From an uncultured Pseudomonadales bacterium (GTDB lineage: Bacteria; Pseudomonadota; Gammaproteobacteria; Pseudomonadales; Cellvibrionaceae): a stretch of 64,000 nucleotides of DNA. Position 1 is the first letter of the stretch, and each line of letters starts with the position of its first letter. The translations under genes and the position numbers were made by a program. This document shows positions 55,749-64,000 of the stretch, piece after piece. Under the pieces are notes generated by a model. The model made no database searches, was not told the DNA's origin, and saw nothing but the letters and a program-made list of their open reading frames with translations. The stretch is taken from contig CANKXO010000001.1 of assembly GCA_947487765.1 (NCBI GenBank), forward strand, positions 124,001 through 188,000, written 5' to 3'.

Positions 55749-55818
55749 CGATGTATCAATAATATCAGTAGAGAATGCTAACCTATTCCTACAGCATAAG
55801 TAGGAAAGAAAGTAATGA

Positions 55819-55845
55819 GGGACATCTATCATGAATAAATGTCCC
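55819..55845. terminator. Hairpin between gap and the chemoreceptor gene
   Basis: GGGACAT/ATGTCCC (55819-55825 with 55839-55845) with a 13-nt loop between convergent genes; no long T-run. Confidence 0.4.
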
Positions 55846-55861
55846 TGCGTTTGATCTATTA

Positions 55862-57820
55862 TTAGTTATTGCTAGCTTTAAACCGCGACACTAATTCAGA
55901 AAGGTCTAATGCCAGTTTATCCAAATTATCCGACGCTTTATCCACTTGTTCAGATAATTCTTTTGTCTCTGCTGAATTATCGTGAATATGTGTTACGTTT
56001 TGATTAATTTGCTCGCTCACCATATGTTGCTCTTCAGCGGATGCTGAAATCTGTGACATCATATCTCTGATGACAACAGATGACTGCATAATAGACTCGA
56101 ATATTGCACTGGTTTTTTGAGTAGAGTCTACGGTTTCTTCTACTTGTGTCATGCTACATGTTAGCTTTTCTGCGACATTTTCCGTCTGATCTCTAAGTCG
56201 ACTTAACAGGCGATCAATTTCTTCGGTAGATTCAGATGTACGTCCTGCTAAAGTACGTACTTCATCTGCAACAACGGCAAAGCCTCTGCCTTGTTCACCC
56301 GCTCTGGCGGCTTCGATAGCGGCGTTTAGGGCCAACAAATTAGTCTGTTCTGCAATGCCTTTAATCGTATCTAAAATAACGGTAATGTTGTTAGATTCAT
56401 CCGAGAGCACGCTCATCGCTTTATTGGATTCACCCAGTTCAACTTCAAGCTGGCTGACAGATTTAACCGTTTTTTGGATCAGCTGATGGCCTTCTTCTAC
56501 TTGCCCCTGACTATCACCTGATGCGGAGGCAGCTTCAGCACAATTTGAAGCAACCTCAGTAGACTTGTCGAGCATTTGCTGAAACGAACTTTTTACCGAC
56601 TCAACTGAATCGAGTTGTTCATTTGCCACACTATGCATTTTTTTCGATAGCTGACTTGAATGGTGGGAGATATCTTTAATATCTCCACTGGAATTTTTAA
56701 TGCGATCAACCAAAGTGTTAATGGACTTAACAAAGCTATTAAAGGCGCTTGCCATCTGCCCGGATTCATCATTACCTTGGATGTCCAAGCGACGTGTCAG
56801 ATCACCTTCGCCTTGAGCAATATCTTCTAAGCCTTCAGCGATAACACTCATGGGTTTGGTGACAACATTCGCCACAAAAAAACCAACTGCATTAAATATA
56901 GCCACCATAGCAACGGCTACTAAAAAAATATATTCTGTCAAACTATCTGCCTGAGCATAAACTTCTGATGCAGGAATAAGCCCGATAAAATCCCAATCTA
57001 ATGCTGGGGATTTATATTTATTGGCAAACCAAGTTTCACCATTCATCTCTAGCTTAATCATGCCACTGAAGTCATCGGCTAGTTTTGTATGAGCATCACT
57101 AATTGAGACTAAACTCGTAAAATTATTCTTAGGGTTGCTGGGATCAGCAAGGACAGTACCCGTGTCCTCAATCAGCATAATGTAGCCTTGAGTACCAAAT
57201 TTAACCTTTTGCACCATCTCGGTTAGCTTGCTCAAGGTCACATCGACACCTATTGATCCAAATGCTCCATCTTTCCCCTCAAAGCGTACGAGGTAATCAA
57301 CAATAGGTACACCCGATGTTAAATCTGCATAAGCGGGTACGCGTTTTGGTGTCTTTGCATCTATGGTCATTTTGTACCAGGCTCTACCACGCGGGTCGAA
57401 GTCGGCACTGCGTTTTCCTATTGGCCATTGCAGATAACCCCCGTGATTCATGCCTAAATAGATATAGGCTAAATCGGGGTGAGACTTAGCGAAGCGATCC
57501 ATTAATTGATAAGCGGCTTGTTCTGCCGGCGAGTTTTGATCGGGCGTCATCATCATTTCAGGCTTACCCATATAGGTCATCACACTGCTATCTAGCGCCT
57601 GAATTTCGGGGCTTTTGGCCAAATACGCTGCTGCTTCTGATAGGCCATTTAAATACAAGCTAAAAGCTGTATCGATATGCGAAATCTCTGCTCGGCTATT
57701 TTGTTCAAAAGACTCTAAAGCATTATCTCTTACGCTCATAATGACTAAGGAGGAAATGATAATGACAGGTAATAGGACACTGGCTACCAGTGATAAAAGG
57801 AAGCGGGTTTTGATCTTCAT
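55862..57820 (-). CDS. Methyl-accepting chemotaxis protein with Cache sensor
   Basis: A 652-residue receptor: transmembrane helix about 8-28, periplasmic double-Cache domain (about 35-290; [26 protein letters not shown]), second helix about 295-318, HAMP (about 315-370), and the MA signalling domain with the hairpin [20 protein letters not shown]. It steers motility towards a small ligand. It has no chemotaxis genes beside it. The ligand is unknown; nearby betaine and amine genes make those classes worth testing. Confidence 0.92.
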   Translation of the reverse strand: MKIKTRFLLSLVASVLLPVIIISSLVIMSVRDNALESFEQNSRAEISHIDTAFSLYLNGLSEAAAYLAKSPEIQALDSSVMTYMGKPEMMMTPDQNSPAEQAAYQLMDRFAKSHPDLAYIYLGMNHGGYLQWPIGKRSADFDPRGRAWYKMTIDAKTPKRVPAYADLTSGVPIVDYLVRFEGKDGAFGSIGVDVTLSKLTEMVQKVKFGTQGYIMLIEDTGTVLADPSNPKNNFTSLVSISDAHTKLADDFSGMIKLEMNGETWFANKYKSPALDWDFIGLIPASEVYAQADSLTEYIFLVAVAMVAIFNAVGFFVANVVTKPMSVIAEGLEDIAQGEGDLTRRLDIQGNDESGQMASAFNSFVKSINTLVDRIKNSSGDIKDISHHSSQLSKKMHSVANEQLDSVESVKSSFQQMLDKSTEVASNCAEAASASGDSQGQVEEGHQLIQKTVKSVSQLEVELGESNKAMSVLSDESNNITVILDTIKGIAEQTNLLALNAAIEAARAGEQGRGFAVVADEVRTLAGRTSESTEEIDRLLSRLRDQTENVAEKLTCSMTQVEETVDSTQKTSAIFESIMQSSVVIRDMMSQISASAEEQHMVSEQINQNVTHIHDNSAETKELSEQVDKASDNLDKLALDLSELVSRFKASNN

Positions 57821-58080
57821 GGAGTCTCTCGAGCATTCAATTAATATATAAAGTATGGCCTAATATTTAGGATGTTCCATTGAAATTGACGTTTTTTATG
57901 ATAAAAATTTTGAAAAATGAGACTGTGAAGAAGTGGTGATTGATCGTGAAATCCAAATTAATAGACTAACTTGGGTAATAATGATTATCATTAGCTACAA
58001 AGTTAATGGCACTGCGTATATATGCTAGCTAAGTCAGATATATCGCGGAGATAGCCTAAGAAAGGCCAGAGTAATAGATT

Positions 58081-58659
58081 GTGACTCATACAGTTGATAT
58101 CGTTAAAAAATATATAAATATTAGTGTAAAACTCAGCGATGAACTGTCCCAACTACAATTATCACTAAATTTGGAAAGTATATTTTTTGCTGAATCCTTA
58201 GCGTCTGATAGTGTAAGGAGAGAATCGTTAGAAAAAGTAAAAAAAATGAGAGACTTATCGGAACTACACAAAGATACGTATAGCCGGCTATTAGTTCAGT
58301 TTGAAGAAGAAGTATTGTCTTCATTAGATTCTTTATCAGAAAGTGAGAGTGTTGAATTAATCAAAAATCACAAGATTAAACTGCAGAAAAAAATTGACGA
58401 ACAGTATGAGTTTTATAAATGTAGAGATGGTTGGATCAAAAGTACTGAAGAATTATTACTTTTTCTCGAGGATAATAAAGGAGAGTATGAACTTGTAGGA
58501 GATACACTTCTTCTGTCTGACAAAATATTTGATAGTTATATTTACATTGATAGTCGCATTAAAGAATATGCAAATAAAGAACGAAAAATTGGTGAAGCTA
58601 GAAAACGTAGGATGTTTATGAATTCCCAGAATTTAGGTTTTGAATTTAAAATTTCCTAA
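58081..58659 (+). CDS. Unknown coiled-coil protein (192 residues)
   Basis: Starts at GTG. Long charged helical stretches (KYINISVKLSDELSQLQLSLNLESIFF, SESESVELIKNHKIKLQKKIDEQYEFY) and no membrane segment. Lys/Glu-rich. No family is recognised. It lies between the chemoreceptor and gbcA with its own leader, so it may be an independent gene. Confidence 0.55.
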   Translation: MTHTVDIVKKYINISVKLSDELSQLQLSLNLESIFFAESLASDSVRRESLEKVKKMRDLSELHKDTYSRLLVQFEEEVLSSLDSLSESESVELIKNHKIKLQKKIDEQYEFYKCRDGWIKSTEELLLFLEDNKGEYELVGDTLLLSDKIFDSYIYIDSRIKEYANKERKIGEARKRRMFMNSQNLGFEFKIS

Positions 58660-58759
58660 GAGACATACCCCTTTTTTCCTATTAATGGCGGTGAGACTGC
58701 AAGATCTTAAAAGAGGACGCATGTATTAATTAAATATATCTTGGAAATATTACTACACT

Positions 58760-60022
58760 TTACTCCTTCATATTTTTTAACATCGTTTCACTATACCAAT
58801 TCACAAAATTAATCACGGCAAATTCGTAGTCCGGTGCATAGGGGCCTGGCTGATAGCCTATAGAGTTAATGCCTCGCTGATTTTCTTCGGTAAAACGTTT
58901 ATCTTCGGCGTTAGTTGAGTTCCACACTCTACATAATTTTTCGATATTGTAGTCTTTGCCTTCGACGGCATCTTTATGAACGATCCATTTGCTAGTGACT
59001 AAGGTTTCCTGTGCGGAAATAGGCAGCACACGAAAGACAACGCAATGGTCGCTTTGCATATGGTTCCATGAATTAGGTAGATGCAATATGCGAAGTGAGC
59101 CCATTTCTGGGTTGGTAATGCGCCCCATTAATAAGTCGCAGGCACTAGTGCCATCTTCGGTCATACCTACGGTGCCTTTTTTCAGCGGCATCCGTACAAG
59201 GCGATTGCGCAGGCCATGGTCACGCCGAGCATGGGGTATGTTTTCGGCGTCCCATTTGGCTGCTTGTTCTGCGTAGTAATCTAAAAACTCTTGTGGTGCA
59301 CGAGGGTCATTTATGTCGTCGTACTCCAGTAGAGAATTATTTAAATCCGGATGGCCATTAGCGCAGTGGTAACACTCGCGGTTATTTTCTATCACTAATT
59401 TCCAGTTCGCTTTTTCAATGGTACTGGATTCTGCAGCGATCTTGGTATTTTCGATATCGTAAGGTTCCATGTATTCATTCATGGATTCTACAAAGGCTTG
59501 TATATCGTCGGGCTCTTGCTGATTAAGACTGACAAAAATAAAACCACCGCCTACCGCACAATGGGCTTTGTTTAATCCATGTTTTGATTTGTCAAAATCT
59601 TCTATTAAATCTGTACCTGCAAATAATAAATTGCCTTTTAAGTCATAGGTCCATTGGTGATAAGGACAGACTAAATTAGCCACTTTGCCTTTGTCTGCAG
59701 AACACAAACGTGAGCCACGGTGGCGGCAGGTATTATGAAATGCATTGATTGAGCCATCAGCATCACGAACAATGAGTACAGGGTTTTGGCCAATATCGAC
59801 AGTAATGTAATCGCCACGATTGGGTACTTCGCAGCTCATGCCAACAAAAATCCATTCTTTTTGAAAGACTTCCTCTATGTCCATTTGAAAAATGTGCGGA
59901 TCGTTATATAAGGGCTGCTCAAGTGTATAACTGGGGTTGCGCTCCGATAGCATTTGCTGAACATGTTCTCTAGTGATTTCAGTATTGGATGACTTAATTT
60001 TCAGCAGTTGGTAATCGCTCAT
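58760..60022 (-). CDS. gbcA: Glycine betaine monooxygenase, Rieske oxygenase subunit GbcA
   Basis: A 420-residue Rieske non-heme iron oxygenase. The cluster ligands are CRHRG (C, H) and CPYHQW (C, H), and the catalytic domain has NRECYHCANGHPDL with the iron-binding His pair. It demethylates glycine betaine to dimethylglycine and formaldehyde. Divergent from its reductase gbcB across a 249-bp gap. Similar length to Pseudomonas GbcA (about 430). Confidence 0.93.
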   Translation of the reverse strand: MSDYQLLKIKSSNTEITREHVQQMLSERNPSYTLEQPLYNDPHIFQMDIEEVFQKEWIFVGMSCEVPNRGDYITVDIGQNPVLIVRDADGSINAFHNTCRHRGSRLCSADKGKVANLVCPYHQWTYDLKGNLLFAGTDLIEDFDKSKHGLNKAHCAVGGGFIFVSLNQQEPDDIQAFVESMNEYMEPYDIENTKIAAESSTIEKANWKLVIENNRECYHCANGHPDLNNSLLEYDDINDPRAPQEFLDYYAEQAAKWDAENIPHARRDHGLRNRLVRMPLKKGTVGMTEDGTSACDLLMGRITNPEMGSLRILHLPNSWNHMQSDHCVVFRVLPISAQETLVTSKWIVHKDAVEGKDYNIEKLCRVWNSTNAEDKRFTEENQRGINSIGYQPGPYAPDYEFAVINFVNWYSETMLKNMKE

Positions 60023-60271
60023 AAGTTTTCTCTGTCAATGAGGGGATAGAAAATTTTTATTTTTAGATTATTACAGTCTAACGATAATTTTTGATGGCGC
60101 TTACCTAAAACCGACGTCGATTCGAATCAATTTCGACCTTCTCAATTTTATTCAGGAGAGTGTATTTTTAGGTTTGAAACAGAATAAACTTATAGTGTAA
60201 TGTCTGTTTATAGGTGAAAAATTCTGTAGAAACTGAATAAGCAAGTTATAAAAAGTACGAGGAAATGACTG
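60023..60271. promoter_or_regulatory. Divergent promoter region of gbcA and gbcB
   Basis: Carries both leaders. CGACGTCG (60113-60120) followed directly by the palindrome GATTCGAATC (60119-60128) is a candidate binding site, for example for GbdR. Confidence 0.5.
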
Positions 60272-61399
60272 ATGCCCCCATCGGACAATAATAAAAATTC
60301 CGTAGACGCATTTGCGCCTATTAACACTCAAACATGGGCCAACGGCCGTCACAAGGTTCGTTGTGTCAAAGTTATTAAAGAAACATGGGATGTTCGTACA
60401 TTTTGCTTTATGGCAGAACAACCGGTGATTTTTTTCTTTAAACCCGGTCAGTTTGTTACTTTGGAATTAGATATCGATAATGAACAGATTATGCGTTCGT
60501 ATACTATTTCCAGTTCGCCTTCTGTACCTTACAGCTTTTCTATCACTATTAAGCGGATTCCGGACGGTAAAGTCTCAAATTGGCTGCATGACAATATAGA
60601 GGTCGGTTCAACTTTAGCGGTTCATGGTCCTGTCGGGGCTTTCAACTGCATTGATTACCCAGCCGATAAAGTGCTGTTTCTCTCTGGTGGTGTTGGTATT
60701 ACACCGGTGATGTCAATGGCTCGTTGGTTTTTTGATACCAATGTCGATATCGATATGATTTTTTCTCATAGTGCAAGAACACCAAGAGATATTATTTATC
60801 AACGTGAGTTGGAGCATATGTGTGCGCGTATCGACAACTTTTCGCTGCATTTAATTTGTGAGACATGCGAAAACGGCCAGGCATGGCATGGTTATCGAGG
60901 GTTTCTTGATCAGGCTAAATTAGAAATGATTGCACCGGACTTTATGGACCGTGAAATATTTTGTTGTGGTCCAACGCCTTATATGGATGCGGTTAAAAAA
61001 ATCCTCAATGCTAATAATTTCGATATGGCGCATTACCACGAGGAATTGTTTGGTGCCACACCAGAAGGCATTGCTGCCAGTGCAGAGGAGAGTGCTGCCC
61101 AAGTTTCCGAAGAGCTGAAACAACAAACCACAGACGATATGGTTGAGGTGTCCTTTTCTAAGTCTGGAAAAAGTATTCTTGCCTTACCAGATGAGACCAT
61201 TCATGCCGCAGCAGCGAGGCTAGATCTGACAATTCCCCGGGCCTGTGGGATGGGCGTTTGCGGCACTTGCAAAGTACGTAAATTGGAAGGCGAGGTCGAT
61301 ATGGATGATAACGGCGGCATTACCGATGAAGATATTGATAGTGGCTATATTCTCAGTTGTTGCAGTGTTGCTAAAGGCCCTGTGACGATCGAGTTTTAG
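60272..61399 (+). CDS. gbcB: Glycine betaine monooxygenase reductase GbcB
   Basis: A 375-residue reductase: FAD/NADH domains (FKPGQFVTLELDI, MRSYTISSSPS, VGITPVMSMARWF) and a C-terminal plant-type [2Fe-2S] ferredoxin domain (CGMGVCGTCKVRKLEG plus SCCSVAKG). It passes electrons from NADH to GbcA. Start ATG behind GAGGAAATG-type RBS. Confidence 0.93.
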   Translation: MPPSDNNKNSVDAFAPINTQTWANGRHKVRCVKVIKETWDVRTFCFMAEQPVIFFFKPGQFVTLELDIDNEQIMRSYTISSSPSVPYSFSITIKRIPDGKVSNWLHDNIEVGSTLAVHGPVGAFNCIDYPADKVLFLSGGVGITPVMSMARWFFDTNVDIDMIFSHSARTPRDIIYQRELEHMCARIDNFSLHLICETCENGQAWHGYRGFLDQAKLEMIAPDFMDREIFCCGPTPYMDAVKKILNANNFDMAHYHEELFGATPEGIAASAEESAAQVSEELKQQTTDDMVEVSFSKSGKSILALPDETIHAAAARLDLTIPRACGMGVCGTCKVRKLEGEVDMDDNGGITDEDIDSGYILSCCSVAKGPVTIEF

Positions 61400-61646
61400 C
61401 GGTTTTATCTAAATAACTACATTCGCTTTATTAACGAACATTGCCTGCTTTGCTTATGGGTGCTTGTGTGTAACAAATTGTGTCGCAAATTAGTATTTAG
61501 TCGACGTTTGTAGGCAATAGTCATAGGGTATTGCTCTTTAGTATGCCGCGAATGTCGTGTTGATTATTATGCTTTCGACAACGTTTTTTTAGGGTTATTT
61601 TAAAAAGGTTAATTTTTTAGAAGCCATTTTTAGGAGTAAGCGGTAG

Positions 61647-62900
61647 ATGCAAAAGTATTCAGGATTTGGCTTGCTTAAACATGCCCTTAGCCATCATGAA
61701 AACTGGCAGCGAGTGTGGCGTAATCCTGTTCCCAAGAAAAAGTATGATGTCATTATCGTCGGCGGTGGCGGCCATGGCTTAGCTAGTGCGTATTATCTAG
61801 CTAAACGCTATGGTGTCACCAATGTAGCTGTGCTTGAAAAAGGCTATTTAGGCGGGGGTAATACTGCACGTAATACAACGATTGTTCGCTCTAATTATTT
61901 ATGGGACGAAGCAGCGCATTTATATGAACATGCCATGAAGTTGTGGGAAGGCTTATCTCAAGATTTAAACTACAACGTGATGTTTTCGCAACGTGGGGTA
62001 CTCAATCTTGGCCATACCTTACAGGATATGCGTGATATTCAACGCCGAGTCAGTGCCAATCGTTTAAATGGTATTGATGGTGAAGTCCTCGATACTCAGC
62101 AAGTGCAAGAGCTTGTACCTATTATGGATTGTTCGGCTAATACACGTTATCCAATTCTTGGTGCCTCCTGGCAGCCTCGTGCGGGTGTTGCACGTCATGA
62201 TGCTGTTGCCTGGGGTTATGCCCGCGCCGCTGATGCATTGGGTGTGGATCTAATTCAGCAGTGCGAAGTGGACGATATTATTATCGAAGATGGCACTGCC
62301 ATCGGTGTTTCCACTAAGCAATATGGTGCTATTTATGGTAATCGTGTTGCCTGTGTTGTTGCCGGTCACTCTGGTGTCTTAGCTAAAATGGCTGGCTTTG
62401 AGTTACCTCTGGAGTCTCATCCACTACAAGCTTTAGTGTCTGAACCTATCAAACCCATTTTGGATACCGTAGTGATGTCTAACCATGTACATGGCTATAT
62501 TTCTCAATCCGATAAAGGCGATTTGGTTATTGGTGCTGGTATTGATGGCTATAACGGTTATGGGCAACGAGGCTCCTATATGACTACGGAGCATACTATC
62601 CAAGCGATAGTCGAATTATTTCCTATCTTCAGCCGTGTACGTATGAATCGACAATGGGGCGGCATTGTTGATACCTGCCCGGATGCCTGTCCTATTATTT
62701 CTAAAACACCTGTCGATAATTTATTTTTTAATTGTGGCTGGGGAACAGGTGGCTTTAAAGCGATTCCAGGTTCTGGTGATGTATTTGCGGCTTCATTGGC
62801 CAAAGGCGAAATGCATCCGTTAGCCGAGCCATTTTCTATGTTCCGATTTAATGACGGTGCTTTAATCGATGAGCATGGTGCCGCTGGCGTTGCCCATTAA
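61647..62900 (+). CDS. soxB: Sarcosine oxidase subunit beta
   Basis: A 417-residue FAD protein of heterotetrameric sarcosine oxidase: [32 protein letters not shown] and [16 protein letters not shown]. It carries the site of sarcosine oxidation. ATG behind TAGGAG. First of the soxBDA(G) order, which fits Pseudomonas clusters. Confidence 0.95.
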   Translation: MQKYSGFGLLKHALSHHENWQRVWRNPVPKKKYDVIIVGGGGHGLASAYYLAKRYGVTNVAVLEKGYLGGGNTARNTTIVRSNYLWDEAAHLYEHAMKLWEGLSQDLNYNVMFSQRGVLNLGHTLQDMRDIQRRVSANRLNGIDGEVLDTQQVQELVPIMDCSANTRYPILGASWQPRAGVARHDAVAWGYARAADALGVDLIQQCEVDDIIIEDGTAIGVSTKQYGAIYGNRVACVVAGHSGVLAKMAGFELPLESHPLQALVSEPIKPILDTVVMSNHVHGYISQSDKGDLVIGAGIDGYNGYGQRGSYMTTEHTIQAIVELFPIFSRVRMNRQWGGIVDTCPDACPIISKTPVDNLFFNCGWGTGGFKAIPGSGDVFAASLAKGEMHPLAEPFSMFRFNDGALIDEHGAAGVAH

Positions 62901-62972
62901 AGGAGCCGGCGTTGTTCATTAACGAAGCTAGCATTACTCATTAATAGCTAAATTATTAAGAGAATAAAAATA

Positions 62973-63251
62973 ATGTTTTACATCTACTGTCCTTACTGTG
63001 AAGAGCACCGAGAAGAAGAAGAGTTTCATGTGGTAGGGCAGGCTCATATTGATCGCCCTCTCGACCCAGATTCGTTAAGTGATGCTGAGTGGGCGAAATA
63101 TTTATATATGCGGAAAAATACGCGGGGCCTTTATCAAGAACAATGGCTTCATGCGATTGGCTGTCGTAAATTCTTTAACATGACGCGTGATACGGTCACC
63201 TACGAAATTAAAGAAACGTATAAAGTGGGTGAGCAGCCTACGGTTGTATAA
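62973..63251 (+). CDS. soxD: Sarcosine oxidase subunit delta
   Basis: A 92-residue subunit with the zinc-finger-like start IYCPYCEEHREEEEF, a later C...H pattern (HAIGCRKFFNMTRDT), and the SoxD length. It binds zinc and ties the beta and alpha subunits together. Confidence 0.95.
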   Translation: MFYIYCPYCEEHREEEEFHVVGQAHIDRPLDPDSLSDAEWAKYLYMRKNTRGLYQEQWLHAIGCRKFFNMTRDTVTYEIKETYKVGEQPTVV

Positions 63252-63307
63252 CGCTAAAAACTGAATGAAATAACGATGCACTTCCCGCAAAAGCGATGAC
63301 ACACACT

Positions 63308-64000
63308 ATGACACAAAAAAACCGCCTTGATGTAAATAAAAGCGCCAATAAAAGTAGCGGACGGATTAATGTAAATAAGCCCATTTCATTTCGTTATGGC
63401 GGTAAACCTTATGCGGGTTATGAAGGTGACACCGTTGCCTCTGCCTTGCTCGCCAATGGTGTCGATATTATTGGACGCAGTTTTAAGTACAGTCGCCCTC
63501 GCGGCATTGTTGCTGCTGGTGCAGAAGAGCCTAATGCGATTTTACAAATGGGCGCAACCGAAGCAACACAAGTACCTAATGTACGTGCTACTCAGCAAGA
63601 ATTGTTTGAGGGGCTGGAATGTAAAGCGACGAATGGCTGGCCTAACGAAGATTTCGATTTAATGAGTTATGTCGGCAAAGTGGGTGGCAATGTGATGTCA
63701 CCAGGTTTTTATTACAAAACCTTTATGTATCCGCAGTCTATGTGGAAAACATATGAGAAGGTCATTCGCAAAGCCGCAGGTTTTGGTCGTTCCCCTCAGG
63801 AAAATGATCCTGATATATATGATCACATCCATCGACATTGTGATGTGTTAATCGTTGGTGCTGGGCCTGCAGGCCTTGCTGCGGCAGCGGCTGCAGCACA
63901 AACTGGTGCCCGTGTGATTATTGCTGATGAGCAAGCAGAGTTTGGTGGCTCTTTACTGCACAGTACCGAATTGATCGATGCTGAAAAAGTACAAGTATGG
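63308..64000 (+). CDS. soxA: Sarcosine oxidase subunit alpha, 3' end cut by the window
   Basis: The ATG at 63308 opens a frame that runs without a stop to base 64000 (231 codons). It begins MTQKNRLDVNKSANKSSGRI and continues with ISFRYGGKPYAGYEGDTVASALLANG and GRSFKYSRPRGIVAAGAEEP, the N-terminal ferredoxin-like fold of SoxA, then FAD motif CDVLIVGAGPAGLAAAAAAA. The full protein is normally near 1000 residues, so about three quarters lie beyond the window. It starts 56 bp after soxD. Confidence 0.93.
   Translation, partial: MTQKNRLDVNKSANKSSGRINVNKPISFRYGGKPYAGYEGDTVASALLANGVDIIGRSFKYSRPRGIVAAGAEEPNAILQMGATEATQVPNVRATQQELFEGLECKATNGWPNEDFDLMSYVGKVGGNVMSPGFYYKTFMYPQSMWKTYEKVIRKAAGFGRSPQENDPDIYDHIHRHCDVLIVGAGPAGLAAAAAAAQTGARVIIADEQAEFGGSLLHSTELIDAEKVQVW

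Noticed and set aside
1-64000. CRISPR arrays, tRNA or rRNA genes, insertion sequences
   Set aside because: No regular spaced repeats, no cloverleaf-like sequence with CCA end, no transposase-like protein or long inverted-repeat-bounded element was seen.

Overview
The window is a chromosomal segment of a free-living, AT-leaning gammaproteobacterium, probably a marine one near the Cellvibrionales or Pseudomonas-like lineages. Two conserved gene orders point there: dnaX-ybaB-recR followed by rnd-ycgL-ycgN, and mlaA-pilZ-rssB-rssC-terB-tal-dusA, which is an order I recall from Pseudomonas. A glycine betaine demethylation pathway, a TRAP transporter and a Cache-domain chemoreceptor suggest a heterotroph that lives on osmolytes and small organic acids. 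The assignment is inference from gene content. No rRNA, tRNA, CRISPR array, transposase or integrase was seen.

Layout. 1-5345: housekeeping (dnaX, cut by the window edge and carrying an A-AAA-AAG frameshift signal with an immediate -1-frame stop, then ybaB, recR, rnd, ycgL, ycgN and a small membrane protein). 5498-18386: a membrane-anchored VWA protein, small secreted proteins, an ABC exporter, a GGDEF/EAL receptor and hrpA. 18910-21940: a complete TRAP transporter. 22058-27810: mlaA, a PilZ protein, the RssB/RssC phosphatase-antagonist pair, a TerB-like protein, transaldolase and dusA. 28116-29096: three overlapping minus-strand genes of unknown function.

29470-33580 holds a GbdR-type AraC regulator divergent from an FAD-GcvT demethylating dehydrogenase. 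33699-39255 is an accessory stretch: a BrnT/BrnA toxin-antitoxin pair with a second truncated antitoxin, an attC-like site, an unrecognised soluble-plus-membrane gene pair, a small gene broken by an in-frame stop, and a membrane-protein gene with a strong hairpin that is flanked by direct repeats. 39664-48628: an SLC13-type permease, a DUF3461 protein, arfB, a 2-oxoglutarate dioxygenase next to a D-2-hydroxyacid dehydrogenase, a VF530 protein, a DUF2130 protein and a Bax-like glucosaminidase. 48905-55748 looks like one catabolic island: a DhaK-DhaL dihydroxyacetone kinase, an orphan TauA-like binding protein, an XRE regulator, a PuuB-like amine oxidase, a cupin and GAPDH. 55862-64000: a chemoreceptor, a coiled-coil protein, divergent gbcA and gbcB, then soxB-soxD-soxA running off the end.

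How the genes fit together. GbcA/GbcB would convert glycine betaine to dimethylglycine, the FAD-GcvT enzyme would plausibly take dimethylglycine to sarcosine, and SoxBDA(G) would oxidise sarcosine to glycine, under GbdR control. The 48905-55748 island could convert an amine to dihydroxyacetone and on to lower glycolysis, which I have not seen described as a unit. The least explained material lies in 28116-29096 and 35580-39308.
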